Positions 26,481-34,814 of a stretch of 64,000 bases of DNA are shown piece by piece. Origin of the DNA: Pleomorphomonas sp. NRK KF1 (GTDB lineage Bacteria > Pseudomonadota > Alphaproteobacteria > Rhizobiales > Pleomorphomonadaceae); contig NZ_JAMDLH010000004.1 in NCBI RefSeq assembly GCF_023721755.1, forward strand, positions 62,001 through 126,000. Reading direction: 5' to 3'. Every line of letters begins with the position of its first letter. The first letter of the stretch is position 1. Both the position numbers and the translations under genes were made by a program. The notes beneath the pieces were generated by a model, which worked only from the letters and a program-made list of their open reading frames with translations, did not search any database and had not been told where the DNA came from.

Positions 26481-27560
26481 ATGCCCCAGATGGAAACCTT
26501 TGCCGACAGCCTCGACACGCCGAGCGTCGTGGTCGACGCCGATATCGTCCGCGCCAACATCCGGCGCTTCCAGGCCTATGCCAACGTTCACGGCTTCAAG
26601 GTCCGGCCGCACATCAAGACCCACAAGCTGCCGCCCATCGCCGACATGCAGATCGGGGCCGGCGCCGTCGGCATCACCTGCCAGAAGGTGTCGGAGGCGG
26701 AGGCCATGGTGGCGGGGAGTTCGGCCATCACCGACGTGCTGATCACCTACAACATCGTCGGCGCGGAGAAGCTCGCCCGCCTCGCGGCGCTGGCCGGCAA
26801 GGTGCGGCTCTCGGTGGTCGCCGACAGCGCCGATGTGGTGGAGGGCCTGTCCAGGACCTTCGCGGGTCAGGCATCGCCGCTTCGCGTGCTCGTCGAATGC
26901 GACACCGGCGCCAACCGCTGCGGCGTCGCCTCGCCGGAGGACGCGGCGGCGCTGGCCGGCCGGATCGCCGTGGCGCCCGGCCTCGCCTTCGGCGGCCTGA
27001 TGACCTACCCGCCGGCCGGCGGCGAAGCGGCGGTGCAGGATTTCATGAGCAAGACCAAGGCGCTGATAGAGACCGGGGGGCTCACCGTGCCGGTGATCAC
27101 CTCGGGCGGCACGCCGACCATGATGCACGCCGCCGAGGCGCCCGTCGTCACCGAGTATCGACCCGGCACCTACGTCTATAACGATCGTTCGCTGGTGGCG
27201 CGCGGCGCCTGCGGCTGGGACGACTGCGCCCTCACCGTGCTCACGACGGTGGTCTCGGTGCCCGCCGCCAACCGCGCCATCATCGACGCCGGTTCGAAGG
27301 CCCTCACCTCGGATCTCCTTGGCCTCACCGGCTACGGCCATGTGCTTGGCCGCGACGACATCGCCATCGACCAGCTGTCGGAGGAACACGGCCGCCTCGT
27401 CAGCACCGGCCCGATCGACCTCAAGGTCGGCGACCGCTTGCGCATCGTCCCCAACCACGCCTGCGTGGTGACCAACATGGTCGACGAGGTTTATCTCTAC
27501 TCGACCGAAGAAGCGGCGCCCCGCGCGGTGCCGGTCGTCGCGCGCGGTCGCATCAGGTGA
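26481..27560 (+). CDS. PLP/zinc D-amino-acid lyase (D-threonine aldolase or DSD1-type D-serine dehydratase)
   Basis: 359 residues of the alanine-racemase-like fold III family. The PLP lysine is in RPHIKTHKLP (about residues 39-48). The late NHACVVTN segment gives the HxC pair that binds the metal ion in D-threonine aldolases and eukaryotic-type D-serine dehydratases. CDTGANRCG and TSGGTPT are other family marks. The enzyme either cleaves D-3-hydroxy amino acids or eliminates ammonia from D-serine. RidA in the opposing operon favours an enamine-forming dehydratase. ATG 26481 is used with only a weak site before it; ATG 26490 is possible. Confidence 0.8.
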   Translation: MPQMETFADSLDTPSVVVDADIVRANIRRFQAYANVHGFKVRPHIKTHKLPPIADMQIGAGAVGITCQKVSEAEAMVAGSSAITDVLITYNIVGAEKLARLAALAGKVRLSVVADSADVVEGLSRTFAGQASPLRVLVECDTGANRCGVASPEDAAALAGRIAVAPGLAFGGLMTYPPAGGEAAVQDFMSKTKALIETGGLTVPVITSGGTPTMMHAAEAPVVTEYRPGTYVYNDRSLVARGACGWDDCALTVLTTVVSVPAANRAIIDAGSKALTSDLLGLTGYGHVLGRDDIAIDQLSEEHGRLVSTGPIDLKVGDRLRIVPNHACVVTNMVDEVYLYSTEEAAPRAVPVVARGRIR

Positions 27561-27572
27561 GGAAGCCGGCCA

Positions 27573-29048
27573 TCAGGCGATGGCGAGGGCTGCCTGCTGG
27601 AGGGTTTCGGTGGCAGTGTGGATGCTGCGCACCGAGCGGCTGATTTCGCCCAGCGTGCCGACGATGCTTTCGACGCCGTTGGCCGCCGTCCGCATGTTGC
27701 CCGACATCTCCTGCGTCACCGCCGCCTGCTGTTCGACCGCCGTGGCGATCGACGAGGACACGCCATTGATCTGGGTGATGATCGAGGAGATGTCGGAGAT
27801 GGTCGACACCGCCTCGGCGGTGATCGAGTGCACGCCCGCGACTTCGGCCGCGATCTCCTCGGTGGCCTTCGAGGTCTGGGCGGCCAGCTGCTTCACTTCT
27901 TGCGCGACGACGGCGAAGCCCTTGCCCATCTCGCCGGCCCGCGCCGCCTCGATGGTGGCATTGAGCGCCAGAAGGTTGGTCTGGCCGGCGATGGCGTTGA
28001 TCAGCTCGACCACCTGGTCGATCTTCTGGGCCGCCGCCGCGAGGCCGGACACCACACGGTTGGCGGCCTCCGCCTGCGTCACGGCCTGCTCGGACACCGA
28101 CAGCGCCACCCCGACCTGCTGGCTGATCTTCGTCACCGATGTCGCCAGCTCCTCCGCCCCGGCGGCGACCGCCTGGACGTTGGACGCCGTGACCCCGGCG
28201 ACGCCGCTGGCCGTTTCGGCCGCCACGTCGGAGCGCGCCACCATGCCCGCCACCTCGTCGAGGTCGCGGGTGATGTCGGACTGCGTCGCCTGACGCGCCT
28301 TGCGCTCGACCACGACGCGGGTCACGTCGGTGGCTAACTTGGTCACCTTGAACAGCCGGCCGCCCATGTCGAAGATCGGATTGTAGGTTGCCTGGATGTA
28401 GACGTCCTTGCCGGTCTTGCCGATGCGGCGCAACTCGCCGGACTTGAACTGCCCGGCCCTGAGGTCGTTCCAGAAGGCGCGATACTCAGGCGTGTCGCGC
28501 TCCTCGGGGGCAACGAACATCGAATGATGCCGACCGATCACCTCGTCGCGCCGATAGCCCAGCGCTTGCAGGAAGTTGTCGTTGGCGTCGATCACCGTTC
28601 CGTCCGGCTTGAAGGAAATCACCGCCTGGGCGCGGTTGATGGCGGTGACCTGTCCGCGAACGTCGGCGTCGTCGAGCTTGCGGGCGGTGACGTCGGAGGC
28701 GAACTTGACGACGCGCACCACCTTGCCCGACCGGTCGAGAATGGGGTTGTAGGTCGCCTGGATCCAGATCTCCCGCCCCCCTTTCGCCAGGCGCTTGAAC
28801 TCGGCAGCCTGAAATTCGCCGGCGGCAAGGGCGCGCCAGAAGGCGGCATAGGCCTCGGTCTTCGCGTCCTCCGGGTCGACGAACATCGAGTGATGCCGGC
28901 CGACGATCTCCTCCAGCCGATAACCGACGACGTTGAGGAAGTTGGTGTTGGCCGTGATGATCTTGCCGTCCGGCTCGAGTTCGATCACGGCCAGAGATCG
29001 GTCGAGCGCCTCAAGCACCGCTGAAGATTGATGGCGAAACGGCCACAT
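27573..29048 (-). CDS. Cytosolic methyl-accepting chemotaxis protein with two PAS domains
   Basis: 491 residues without membrane segments. Two near-identical PAS/PAC units occupy about residues 8-125 and 130-245, each with RHHSMFV and IQATYNPI. They belong to the group that often senses redox state or small aromatic molecules. The MA signalling domain fills the second half, with the tip [18 protein letters not shown] and flanking heptads. No HAMP domain and no C-terminal CheR-tethering pentapeptide is visible. It should signal to CheA from the cytoplasm. The two PAS units look like an internal duplication. Confidence 0.9.
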   Translation of the reverse strand: MWPFRHQSSAVLEALDRSLAVIELEPDGKIITANTNFLNVVGYRLEEIVGRHHSMFVDPEDAKTEAYAAFWRALAAGEFQAAEFKRLAKGGREIWIQATYNPILDRSGKVVRVVKFASDVTARKLDDADVRGQVTAINRAQAVISFKPDGTVIDANDNFLQALGYRRDEVIGRHHSMFVAPEERDTPEYRAFWNDLRAGQFKSGELRRIGKTGKDVYIQATYNPIFDMGGRLFKVTKLATDVTRVVVERKARQATQSDITRDLDEVAGMVARSDVAAETASGVAGVTASNVQAVAAGAEELATSVTKISQQVGVALSVSEQAVTQAEAANRVVSGLAAAAQKIDQVVELINAIAGQTNLLALNATIEAARAGEMGKGFAVVAQEVKQLAAQTSKATEEIAAEVAGVHSITAEAVSTISDISSIITQINGVSSSIATAVEQQAAVTQEMSGNMRTAANGVESIVGTLGEISRSVRSIHTATETLQQAALAIA

Positions 29049-29353
29049 TGGATTGAGTCTCCGAGAGCACCGCGTTCATGGTACTGCGAATCGGCGCCGG
29101 ACCCAGGTTCTGCGTCTCTTCTTGGCTTTTTGCTACAATAGATTCCTTAACCCGAAGTGTTTCGGCATCCGGGATCGAAACTTGTTTGGACACGGTTGCC
29201 GAATTTCTTACGAGTTGTCAGTTTTCGCAAGGGTATGAAGCCCTAGGAAACGATCTTCTTGTTCGGTCAACTCCGCCCGCAAAAGCATCGGCGGCCCAAC
29301 CGGACAACCGGATGGACCGCCGCTTTCGAGTGCCGGATCTCGGCAGTGTTCGT
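29049..29353. other. Spacer between chemoreceptor and DUF2336 genes
   Basis: About 305 bases with no supported gene. It holds the chemoreceptor promoter and the hairpin at 29289-29322. The open frames crossing it are shadow-like. Confidence 0.5.
29289..29322 (-). terminator. Hairpin behind the DUF2336 gene
   Basis: CGGCGG (29289-29294) pairs with CCGCCG (29317-29322), with an inner CCGG/CCGG pair. On the minus strand it follows the DUF2336 stop and precedes GATGCTTTT. The T-run is modest. Confidence 0.5.
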
Positions 29354-30436
29354 TCAGCCGATGCTGCGCACGCCGCGCGAGGCGGTGATGCGGGCGCGGG
29401 CGACGCGCGGATCGATCTGCTGGAACTGGGTGAGCGCGTCGTTACGCTGCCAGTTGTCGAGCCGGTGCTTCCACGGGCCGCACTTCAGCATTTCCTGCAC
29501 GGTGGCGAAGCGCAGGCCGAGCGCGCGGGCCATGACCACGAAGGGCTCGGTGTCGACGCGCACCAGCCAGTGCTTGGCTTCCTCGATGTCGAGGTCGGTG
29601 AGCAGCGCGAAGGTGGCGACCACGTCGGCGAAGCGATCCTCCACGGCATACTGGCAGAGCAGTTCCTCGGAGACGATGCGCTCGCCGCCCTGCTGGCGGA
29701 TGCGCTCCCAGGCCGACTCGAAATCGTAGAGGCCGAGCCAGTAGGAGTTGGACAGCCGCGCCTCGGCAAGGCGCGCCGCTTCGGCGAGATTGGCTTCGAG
29801 ATCGTCGTTCTTCTCGCCCATCACCGTCGAGCGCACCTGATCGACGGCCTTGCCGATCACCTGCGAGATGATGGCGTCCGGCGTGTCAGGGCGGCGGCCG
29901 AGGATCTCGGCGGTGCGAGAATCGGACAGCGCCTGCTGCACGATGCAGGCCAGCGCAATCTCGCTGAGGCGGGCGCCGTAGTTGCCGGCGACGAGGCGAC
30001 GGACTTCGACGTCGCCGCGGCTGACGACGATATCGGCCACCCGTTCGCTGAGGACCGAGCGCTGGGCGATCGCCTTCAGGTGATCGGGTCCCTTCTCCTC
30101 GGCGATGGCGACGAGATCATGATCGTTGAGCACGGGCGACTGCTTGAGCACCGGCGAGGCCACGGCGGCCTCGTCGTCCCGAGCAAAGGTGCGGACGGCC
30201 CGTTCCGGCGCCCGGCGCAACGGGGCGATCTTCTCGGCGGCAAAGATGCGCGCCTCGATCTCCACCATTTCCGACAGGCGGGTAATGACGTCGTCGTAGA
30301 TTTCGATCTGCTCGAGCGTGCAGCGTTCGGACGTAAAGGCGAACAGCGACGAGACACCCTTGAGCAATTCGTTCTTGCGATCCGGAGATGGATCGAGCGC
30401 GAGACTCTTGAAGTCGACCAAATTCGTTTCGAGCAT
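29354..30436 (-). CDS. DUF2336-domain protein
   Basis: About 360 residues, largely helical, rich in alanine and leucine. The pattern LALDPSPDRKNELLKGVSSL at the start and repeated VLxxRVADxVxxRGDxEVRRxxxxN blocks match DUF2336, found only in alphaproteobacteria. The repeats resemble HEAT-like helices. The molecular function is unknown. ATG 30436 is preferred because the upstream in-frame TTG at 30469 has no ribosome site. It stands alone between a chemoreceptor and an SDR gene. Confidence 0.8.
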   Translation of the reverse strand: MLETNLVDFKSLALDPSPDRKNELLKGVSSLFAFTSERCTLEQIEIYDDVITRLSEMVEIEARIFAAEKIAPLRRAPERAVRTFARDDEAAVASPVLKQSPVLNDHDLVAIAEEKGPDHLKAIAQRSVLSERVADIVVSRGDVEVRRLVAGNYGARLSEIALACIVQQALSDSRTAEILGRRPDTPDAIISQVIGKAVDQVRSTVMGEKNDDLEANLAEAARLAEARLSNSYWLGLYDFESAWERIRQQGGERIVSEELLCQYAVEDRFADVVATFALLTDLDIEEAKHWLVRVDTEPFVVMARALGLRFATVQEMLKCGPWKHRLDNWQRNDALTQFQQIDPRVARARITASRGVRSIG

Positions 30437-30545
30437 TCCGGCACCACCCACAGAAAGCGTAAAGGGCAAAATAAAGCCTACAAATGGATATCGCTTTCAC
30501 GAAATGCCTAGAATTTTATGGAAATGCGGCAGGCCGAAAAACCGC

Positions 30546-31235
30546 TCACTCCTCGGCCGAACCGCCATCGAAGCCGAAGAACTGTCCGGTGGTCTCCAGC
30601 GTCAGCGCGTCGATCACGCCGACGATGCCGCGCGCGCTTTCGGCAAGGCTGACCTCGGCCTCCCCGCCATCCGGTCCCGGGCCGACCGCGCCTGGGTGGA
30701 TCAGCGCCACCGCCACGCCGGACGGCTTGAGATCGTGGGCGAGCGACTGCATCACCTTCACCACGGCCGCCTTGGCCGCCTGCCGCGCATCCTCATCGAG
30801 CAGGTCGAGGCTGCGCACGTCGCCGATCGGCAGGATGGTGGCGATCTTGCCGCCGCGCGTCATGTTGGACAGCGCCGCCTGCGCCACGAACAGCGGCCCG
30901 GTAGCGTTGACCTGCAGGGAGGCGCGCAGGGTGCCGCCGATCAGGTTGCCGGCGGGCGCATAGCCGGTTCCCATCAGCATGCCGGTGTTGTTGATGAGGA
31001 TGTCGATCCGCTCCGACAGCCGCGCCGCCAGATTGACGATGGCGCTGGCCGCGCGAACGTCGAGGGCGATCAGCCTCATGTGGTCGGCGTGGTCGGCATA
31101 GAGCGACGCCAGCGCCTCCGGTATCGGTCCGGGCCGGTGGATGGCGAGCACGCGCGCCCCGCGTTGAAGATACTGGCGGACGAGCTCCAGGCCGACGCCT
31201 CGGCTTGCCCCCGTAATCAGGACCGTCGGTGTCAT
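30546..31235 (-). CDS. SDR-fold protein lacking the catalytic tyrosine
   Basis: About 229 residues with the SDR dinucleotide loop ITGASRGVGLELV and ILINNTGML, so the cofactor fold is intact. The region that should hold YxxxK reads DEDARQAAKAAV: the lysine is kept but arginine stands in the tyrosine place. The active-site serine region (ATILPIGDVRS) is also altered. It may be a non-catalytic or altered member of the C-factor-like SDRs. ATG 31235 is chosen because it begins directly at TPTVLITGAS. The flanks give no pathway context. Confidence 0.75.
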   Translation of the reverse strand: MTPTVLITGASRGVGLELVRQYLQRGARVLAIHRPGPIPEALASLYADHADHMRLIALDVRAASAIVNLAARLSERIDILINNTGMLMGTGYAPAGNLIGGTLRASLQVNATGPLFVAQAALSNMTRGGKIATILPIGDVRSLDLLDEDARQAAKAAVVKVMQSLAHDLKPSGVAVALIHPGAVGPGPDGGEAEVSLAESARGIVGVIDALTLETTGQFFGFDGGSAEE

Positions 31236-31587
31236 GGCGCCCTCCACGCAACTAACCACATCAGCCGGCGAATGTTCCCCGGCCTCCCCTAGGCCGGGTT
31301 TCCGCCGCGCGGCCACGACCGGACCGCAGCCGGATCGAGGCGGCCGGCACTATGGCCACCCGCCGATCTATGCGCATGAGTGGAAAGACTTATCGGGACA
31401 TTACGATAGTGGAGAAAACGGACGCTGAGGATTCCCGGCAACGCTCCTTCACCACCTGGAGTTTAGAGAGCCGACCGAGAACGCGCAGAGGTCCGGCAGG
31501 TGCCGCCGACGCGGGATGCGAAGCGGACTTGAGGTCAGTCACAACCGAAAGCGATCGGCTCCTCCAGAGCGCTCCCGGAGCTGGCCC
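31236..31587. other. Gene-free stretch before the repeat element
   Basis: No credible gene. It contains GC-rich short hairpins and shadow frames. The right end grades into the palindromic element at 31588-31850. Confidence 0.45.
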
Positions 31588-31850
31588 CAAAATTCGCTGG
31601 GGCGCGGCAGATGGCGACGGCTTCGAGAACCGGAGCGCAGCGGACTTCCAGCAACTCCAGCAAAAGTGGGAACCGGTTTTGCGTCCGGAGTTGCGTTGAG
31701 CAAACACCGGGCATTGGCGGTAAACCGCCAATGCCAAGGGTCCGTGAGCACCGGAAGCGCAGAAGACTAAGCCGAGGGCATCCGCCCGAAAAGTTGCAGA
31801 CTTTTCGGGCCAAGCGGATGCCCAGAGATGCCCGCCCCAGTAGAGTTTTC
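31588..31850. repeat. Palindromic repeat element with nested hairpin insertions
   Basis: The left end AAAATTCGCTGGGGCGCGG and the right end CGCCCCAGTAGAGTTTTC are inverted-repeat termini, also found at 49915-50034. Compared with that 120-bp copy, this one carries two extra pieces: a short palindromic repeat plus the hairpin GCATTGGCGG-TAAA-CCGCCAATGC in the middle, and a long hairpin near the right end with arms GGGCATCCGC and GCGGATGCCC. No open frame for a transposase exists, so it resembles a MITE-like element into which other small repeats inserted. Confidence 0.7.
31651..31694. repeat. Short palindromic repeat, copy a
   Basis: Ends GCAACTCC and GGAGTTGC are perfect inverted repeats around CAGCAAAAGTGGGAACCGG and TTTTGCG. 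Related copies lie at 32957, 38180, 40971 and 45803. This copy is nested inside the element 31588-31850. Confidence 0.85.
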
Positions 31851-31860
31851 GGGCTGGATC

Positions 31861-32145
31861 CTAGGGGGCCTGCTCTTCCCCGCCCGCATCCCACGGCCAC
31901 GGGCCGTTGGCGTCCTTCAGGCGCTTGCGGGCGCCCTTCAGGATCTTGTCGAAGTTCTCGCTGAGCGGCTCGTCGAGCGCCTGTTCCAGGAGGATCAGCA
32001 CGGCGTCGAGCGCCCACACCTCGGCATCGTCCTCCAGCGTTTCCTCGATGCCCTCGGCATTCTCGTCGTCGACGACGCGGGCCAGCCACTCGTGCAGCAC
32101 GATGGCCTCGTCGCGGCTGATGGTGAGGGTAACGGTGTCGGCCAT
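31861..32145 (-). CDS. Small acidic protein of unknown function (94 residues)
   Basis: The sequence starts MADTVTLTISRDEAIVLHEW and continues with acidic, leucine-rich helices. AGAGGT before ATG 32145 is a good ribosome site. The start lies four bases after the end of the tam-like gene, so the two are translated from one transcript. No known domain was recognised. The TLTISRDEAIVLHEWL start suggests a small helical protein, but nothing in the window tells its role. It ends just before the repeat element. Confidence 0.6.
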   Translation of the reverse strand: MADTVTLTISRDEAIVLHEWLARVVDDENAEGIEETLEDDAEVWALDAVLILLEQALDEPLSENFDKILKGARKRLKDANGPWPWDAGGEEQAP

Positions 32146-32148
32146 GGT

Positions 32149-32913
32149 CTACCTCTTGGCAACGATGAACAGTCGCGGAAATCTCAGGAGCACGCCGCCA
32201 TCTTTCAGCGGCGGATAGGCTTCGGCCACCTTCTCGGTATAGGCGGCGAGGAAGTCGGCCCGTTCGCCCTCGCCGAGCGGATCGAGGAAGGGCTTGAGGC
32301 CGGTGGAGCGCACCCACTCCACCACCGCCGCCGCGTCGGCCAGCGGATGGTTGTAGATGCTGTGCCAGATGTCGAGCCGGCGACAGTGCGGCTTCAAGGC
32401 TTCGTAATAGGCCCGGACCGGCGGCAGCGGCGCGCGGGCCGCGTCCCTGAGCTTGTCGGTCCAGCGACCGGAGGCGGCCACCTCGGCCATCAGCGCGTGC
32501 GAGGGTTCGGCGATATTGTCGGGCATCTGCACGGCCAGCACGCCGCCGGGCGCCAGCTCGCCCATCAGGTGGACGATGAGGCCGAGATGGCCGGGCAACC
32601 ACTGGAACACGGCATTGGCGAACATCAGGTCGGGCGGCGCATCCGGCTTGAAGGTGGCAGCGTCGGCCAGCCGGAACTCGACGTTCGGCAGCCGTGCCCG
32701 CGCCTTGTCGAGCATGGCCGGCGAGGTGTCGAAGCCGAGGTGCCGCGCCGCCGGAAAGCACTCCACCAGGAGTTCGGTGGAGTTGCCCGGCCCACAACCG
32801 ATGTCGACCACGAAGGACGGATTGGCGAGTGGCACAGCGTTGACGAGATCGCGCGCCGGCCGCGTCCTCTCGTCCTCGAACTTCAGGTAGGTTTCAGGCG
32901 ACCAGTCGGCCAT
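32149..32913 (-). CDS. tam: Trans-aconitate 2-methyltransferase-like SAM enzyme
   Basis: 254 residues, close to the 252 of the E. coli enzyme. It opens MADWSPETYLKFEDERTRPA, as Tam proteins do, with the SAM loop VVDIGCGPGNSTELL at about residues 35-49 and FANAVFQWLPGH. Tam methylates trans-aconitate, a side product that inhibits aconitase. ATG 32913 is preferred with GAGG upstream; a longer frame back to 33036 enters the repeat at 32957-32997. The small protein at 31861 is co-transcribed. Confidence 0.85.
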   Translation of the reverse strand: MADWSPETYLKFEDERTRPARDLVNAVPLANPSFVVDIGCGPGNSTELLVECFPAARHLGFDTSPAMLDKARARLPNVEFRLADAATFKPDAPPDLMFANAVFQWLPGHLGLIVHLMGELAPGGVLAVQMPDNIAEPSHALMAEVAASGRWTDKLRDAARAPLPPVRAYYEALKPHCRRLDIWHSIYNHPLADAAAVVEWVRSTGLKPFLDPLGEGERADFLAAYTEKVAEAYPPLKDGGVLLRFPRLFIVAKR

Positions 32914-32956
32914 GGGAGCTGCCTCCTCGCTCGGGTCGGAGCAAGCACTCTGGCTG

Positions 32957-32997
32957 TTCCGCCAAAATGGGAACCGGTATTGCGCCCAGAACTGCGT
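32957..32997. repeat. Short palindromic repeat, copy b (degenerate)
   Basis: The core GCCAAAATGGGAACCGGTAT and the tail TTGCGCCCAGAACTGCG resemble the other copies with several changes. It lies just upstream of the tam-like gene and may overlap its promoter. Confidence 0.65.
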
Positions 32998-33161
32998 CAT
33001 GAAAGGAGGGTGCATTCCCGGCGAGCCTGCGCTCACAGGGAAGCTCTAGACCAAAAGCCAACGACAACCAAGCCGCTCGCGTCGACTGTCGCCTCCGGAA
33101 CTGCCAGCGAGGACAGACACCGCGACATCATGGGGACAACCGCGCCGGTGATGGGCCGCCA

Positions 33162-34427
33162 TCAGCCTTTGCCGCCGACCAGACCATCCGCGGGCCGCAT
33201 CCTTGACGCCAGCTTCATCAGAGCGAGTTGCCGGACCGTGAGATAGACCGCCGCCGCCGATATCACGGTGGCCGAGAAGAAAAGAGTCGGATAGCCGAGC
33301 CTATCGGTAATCATGCCCGCCACCATCGAGCCAAGCAGATAGACGATGATCTGGGCGCAACTGAGGATCGTGAAGTCGGTGCCGGGCTGCTCCCGCGAAG
33401 CGACGGCCATGAACAGGCTGTAGAGGGCGACGACCTCCATGTATCGGATCAGCGTCTGGAAACCGGCCGCGCCCAGCAGGACCCACATGCCGGTCATCTG
33501 GCCCGCCGCGTGAAGCGAGAACATCAGGAAGCAGAGGGTTCTAAGCAAACCGAGCAGCATGAGCGTGCCGCCGGTGCCGGTGCGGCGCACCAGCAGCGCC
33601 GCCACCGCCGAGCCGGCAATGCCGGCGGTGGCCGCCGATATGCCGCTGAGGTAGCCGATCCAGGACAGAGGAAGACCGGCATCGACCAGGTAGGAGCCTT
33701 CCATGGACTTCACCAGCCCCTCGCTGGCCCTGTAGGTCAGAGCGATGAACAGGACGGCGACGGCCTCTGGTCGAGCCATGAACGCACGCAATGACGGTGG
33801 GTTGCTCGCCTCGCGGGTGGCGGTCTTGTCATCCTCCGGCATGAAGGCAACAGCGCCCAGCGGCAGAGCGGAGACGGCTGCTATGACGAAGATCATCGGT
33901 CGCCAGCCGAACCAGTCGTACAACACAAGCGACAGGGTTCCGCCTATTATGACGCTGAAGGCCACCGCGCCGCCCTGGATTGCATTGCCCACGGCGCGCT
34001 CTTCCTCGCGCAGCGCGAGGGTTGCGTAGCCGTCGGTCGCGATGTCCTGGGTCGACGTGAGGATCGCCAGGGCGAAACCGATGGCAAAGACAAACCAGAA
34101 ATCGGTTGGCGGATTGAAGGAGAGCGCGAGGATGCAGAGCACGGTGCCGATCTGCGTCGGGACGATCCAGCCCCGGCGGTGGCCGATCGCCATCGGTCGG
34201 ACGCGGTCGACAACCGGCGCCCAGAGAAACTTGATCGTCAGCGGGATCATCAGGATCGCGAGAAGCCCGATCACCGTTCTCGACACGCCCTGCTCGCGCA
34301 TGATGGGCGGAATGGCCGCGACCAGCAGGTAACCGGGTATTCCCTGCGCCAGATAGAGCCCGGCGAGGACGGCGAAAAGCCGCGACCTGATGCGCCAGGG
34401 GCGCGGTGATGCCGTATCGAGGATCAT
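33162..34427 (-). CDS. MFS permease of the PAT/AmpG group, RhtX/FptX siderophore-permease-like
   Basis: 421 residues with about twelve membrane helices. The PAT-type pattern is seen in LYLAQGIPGYLLVAAIPPIM near the N-terminus, and STQDIATDGYATLAL in the third to fourth helix. Single-protein permeases of this group (RhtX, FptX) import ferric siderophores such as rhizobactin 1021 or pyochelin across the inner membrane. The neighbouring TonB receptor and AraC regulator match that use. A muropeptide permease (AmpG) is the alternative for the same fold, but context speaks against it. The small unknown gene lies between this and the receptor. Confidence 0.8.
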   Translation of the reverse strand: MILDTASPRPWRIRSRLFAVLAGLYLAQGIPGYLLVAAIPPIMREQGVSRTVIGLLAILMIPLTIKFLWAPVVDRVRPMAIGHRRGWIVPTQIGTVLCILALSFNPPTDFWFVFAIGFALAILTSTQDIATDGYATLALREEERAVGNAIQGGAVAFSVIIGGTLSLVLYDWFGWRPMIFVIAAVSALPLGAVAFMPEDDKTATREASNPPSLRAFMARPEAVAVLFIALTYRASEGLVKSMEGSYLVDAGLPLSWIGYLSGISAATAGIAGSAVAALLVRRTGTGGTLMLLGLLRTLCFLMFSLHAAGQMTGMWVLLGAAGFQTLIRYMEVVALYSLFMAVASREQPGTDFTILSCAQIIVYLLGSMVAGMITDRLGYPTLFFSATVISAAAVYLTVRQLALMKLASRMRPADGLVGGKG

Positions 34428-34429
34428 CG

Positions 34430-34813
34430 TCAGTCCGTCCGGTTCTGCTCGTTCAGGTGATGAAGGGCAAAGCGTAGCGCCTCGTCACGATCGTTCGTCA
34501 CATGCACGGGAATCGACCAAAGCCGCTCGAAGGAGCGGCGACTGCGTTCGCTCGGTTTTTCTTTCACCAAAGCGAGCGCGCGACAGGTCACGGCGATGTG
34601 CTCGCGGGTCGCCTTAGCCCAGGCTGCCTGGCGCAACTCGCCTTCGCGGGACAAATGTCCGGGCTCCTTCAGATCGACGATCATGACAAAAGGGGCCTGA
34701 ATGGACGAGATCCGGTCAAGAGCGTCGAGGTAATCTTGTTCGTCCCCCTCGCCTCGAGGGTGACAGAGACGGAGATGGACAACGCCATCTCCGCCGATCG
34801 ACAGACTGATCAT
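34430..34813 (-). CDS. Small unknown protein in the siderophore locus (127 residues)
   Basis: The protein starts MISLSIGGDGVVHLRLCHPR and alternates beta strands and helices: VVHLRL, FVMIVDLKEPGHLS, HIAVTCRALALVKEK, then helices. This fits a small alpha/beta fold like the SpoIIAA/STAS group, but no signature is strong. It lies in tight order between the TonB receptor (stop 34815, one base apart) and the permease (start 34427), so a role in siderophore uptake or iron release is likely. No membrane segment or signal peptide is seen. I do not recognise the family with confidence. Confidence 0.6.
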   Translation of the reverse strand: MISLSIGGDGVVHLRLCHPRGEGDEQDYLDALDRISSIQAPFVMIVDLKEPGHLSREGELRQAAWAKATREHIAVTCRALALVKEKPSERSRRSFERLWSIPVHVTNDRDEALRFALHHLNEQNRTD

Positions 34814-34814
34814 G

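Noticed and set aside
31236-31860. CRISPR array
   Set aside because: Repeats here are inverted and of different kinds, not equal direct repeats with unique equal-length spacers.
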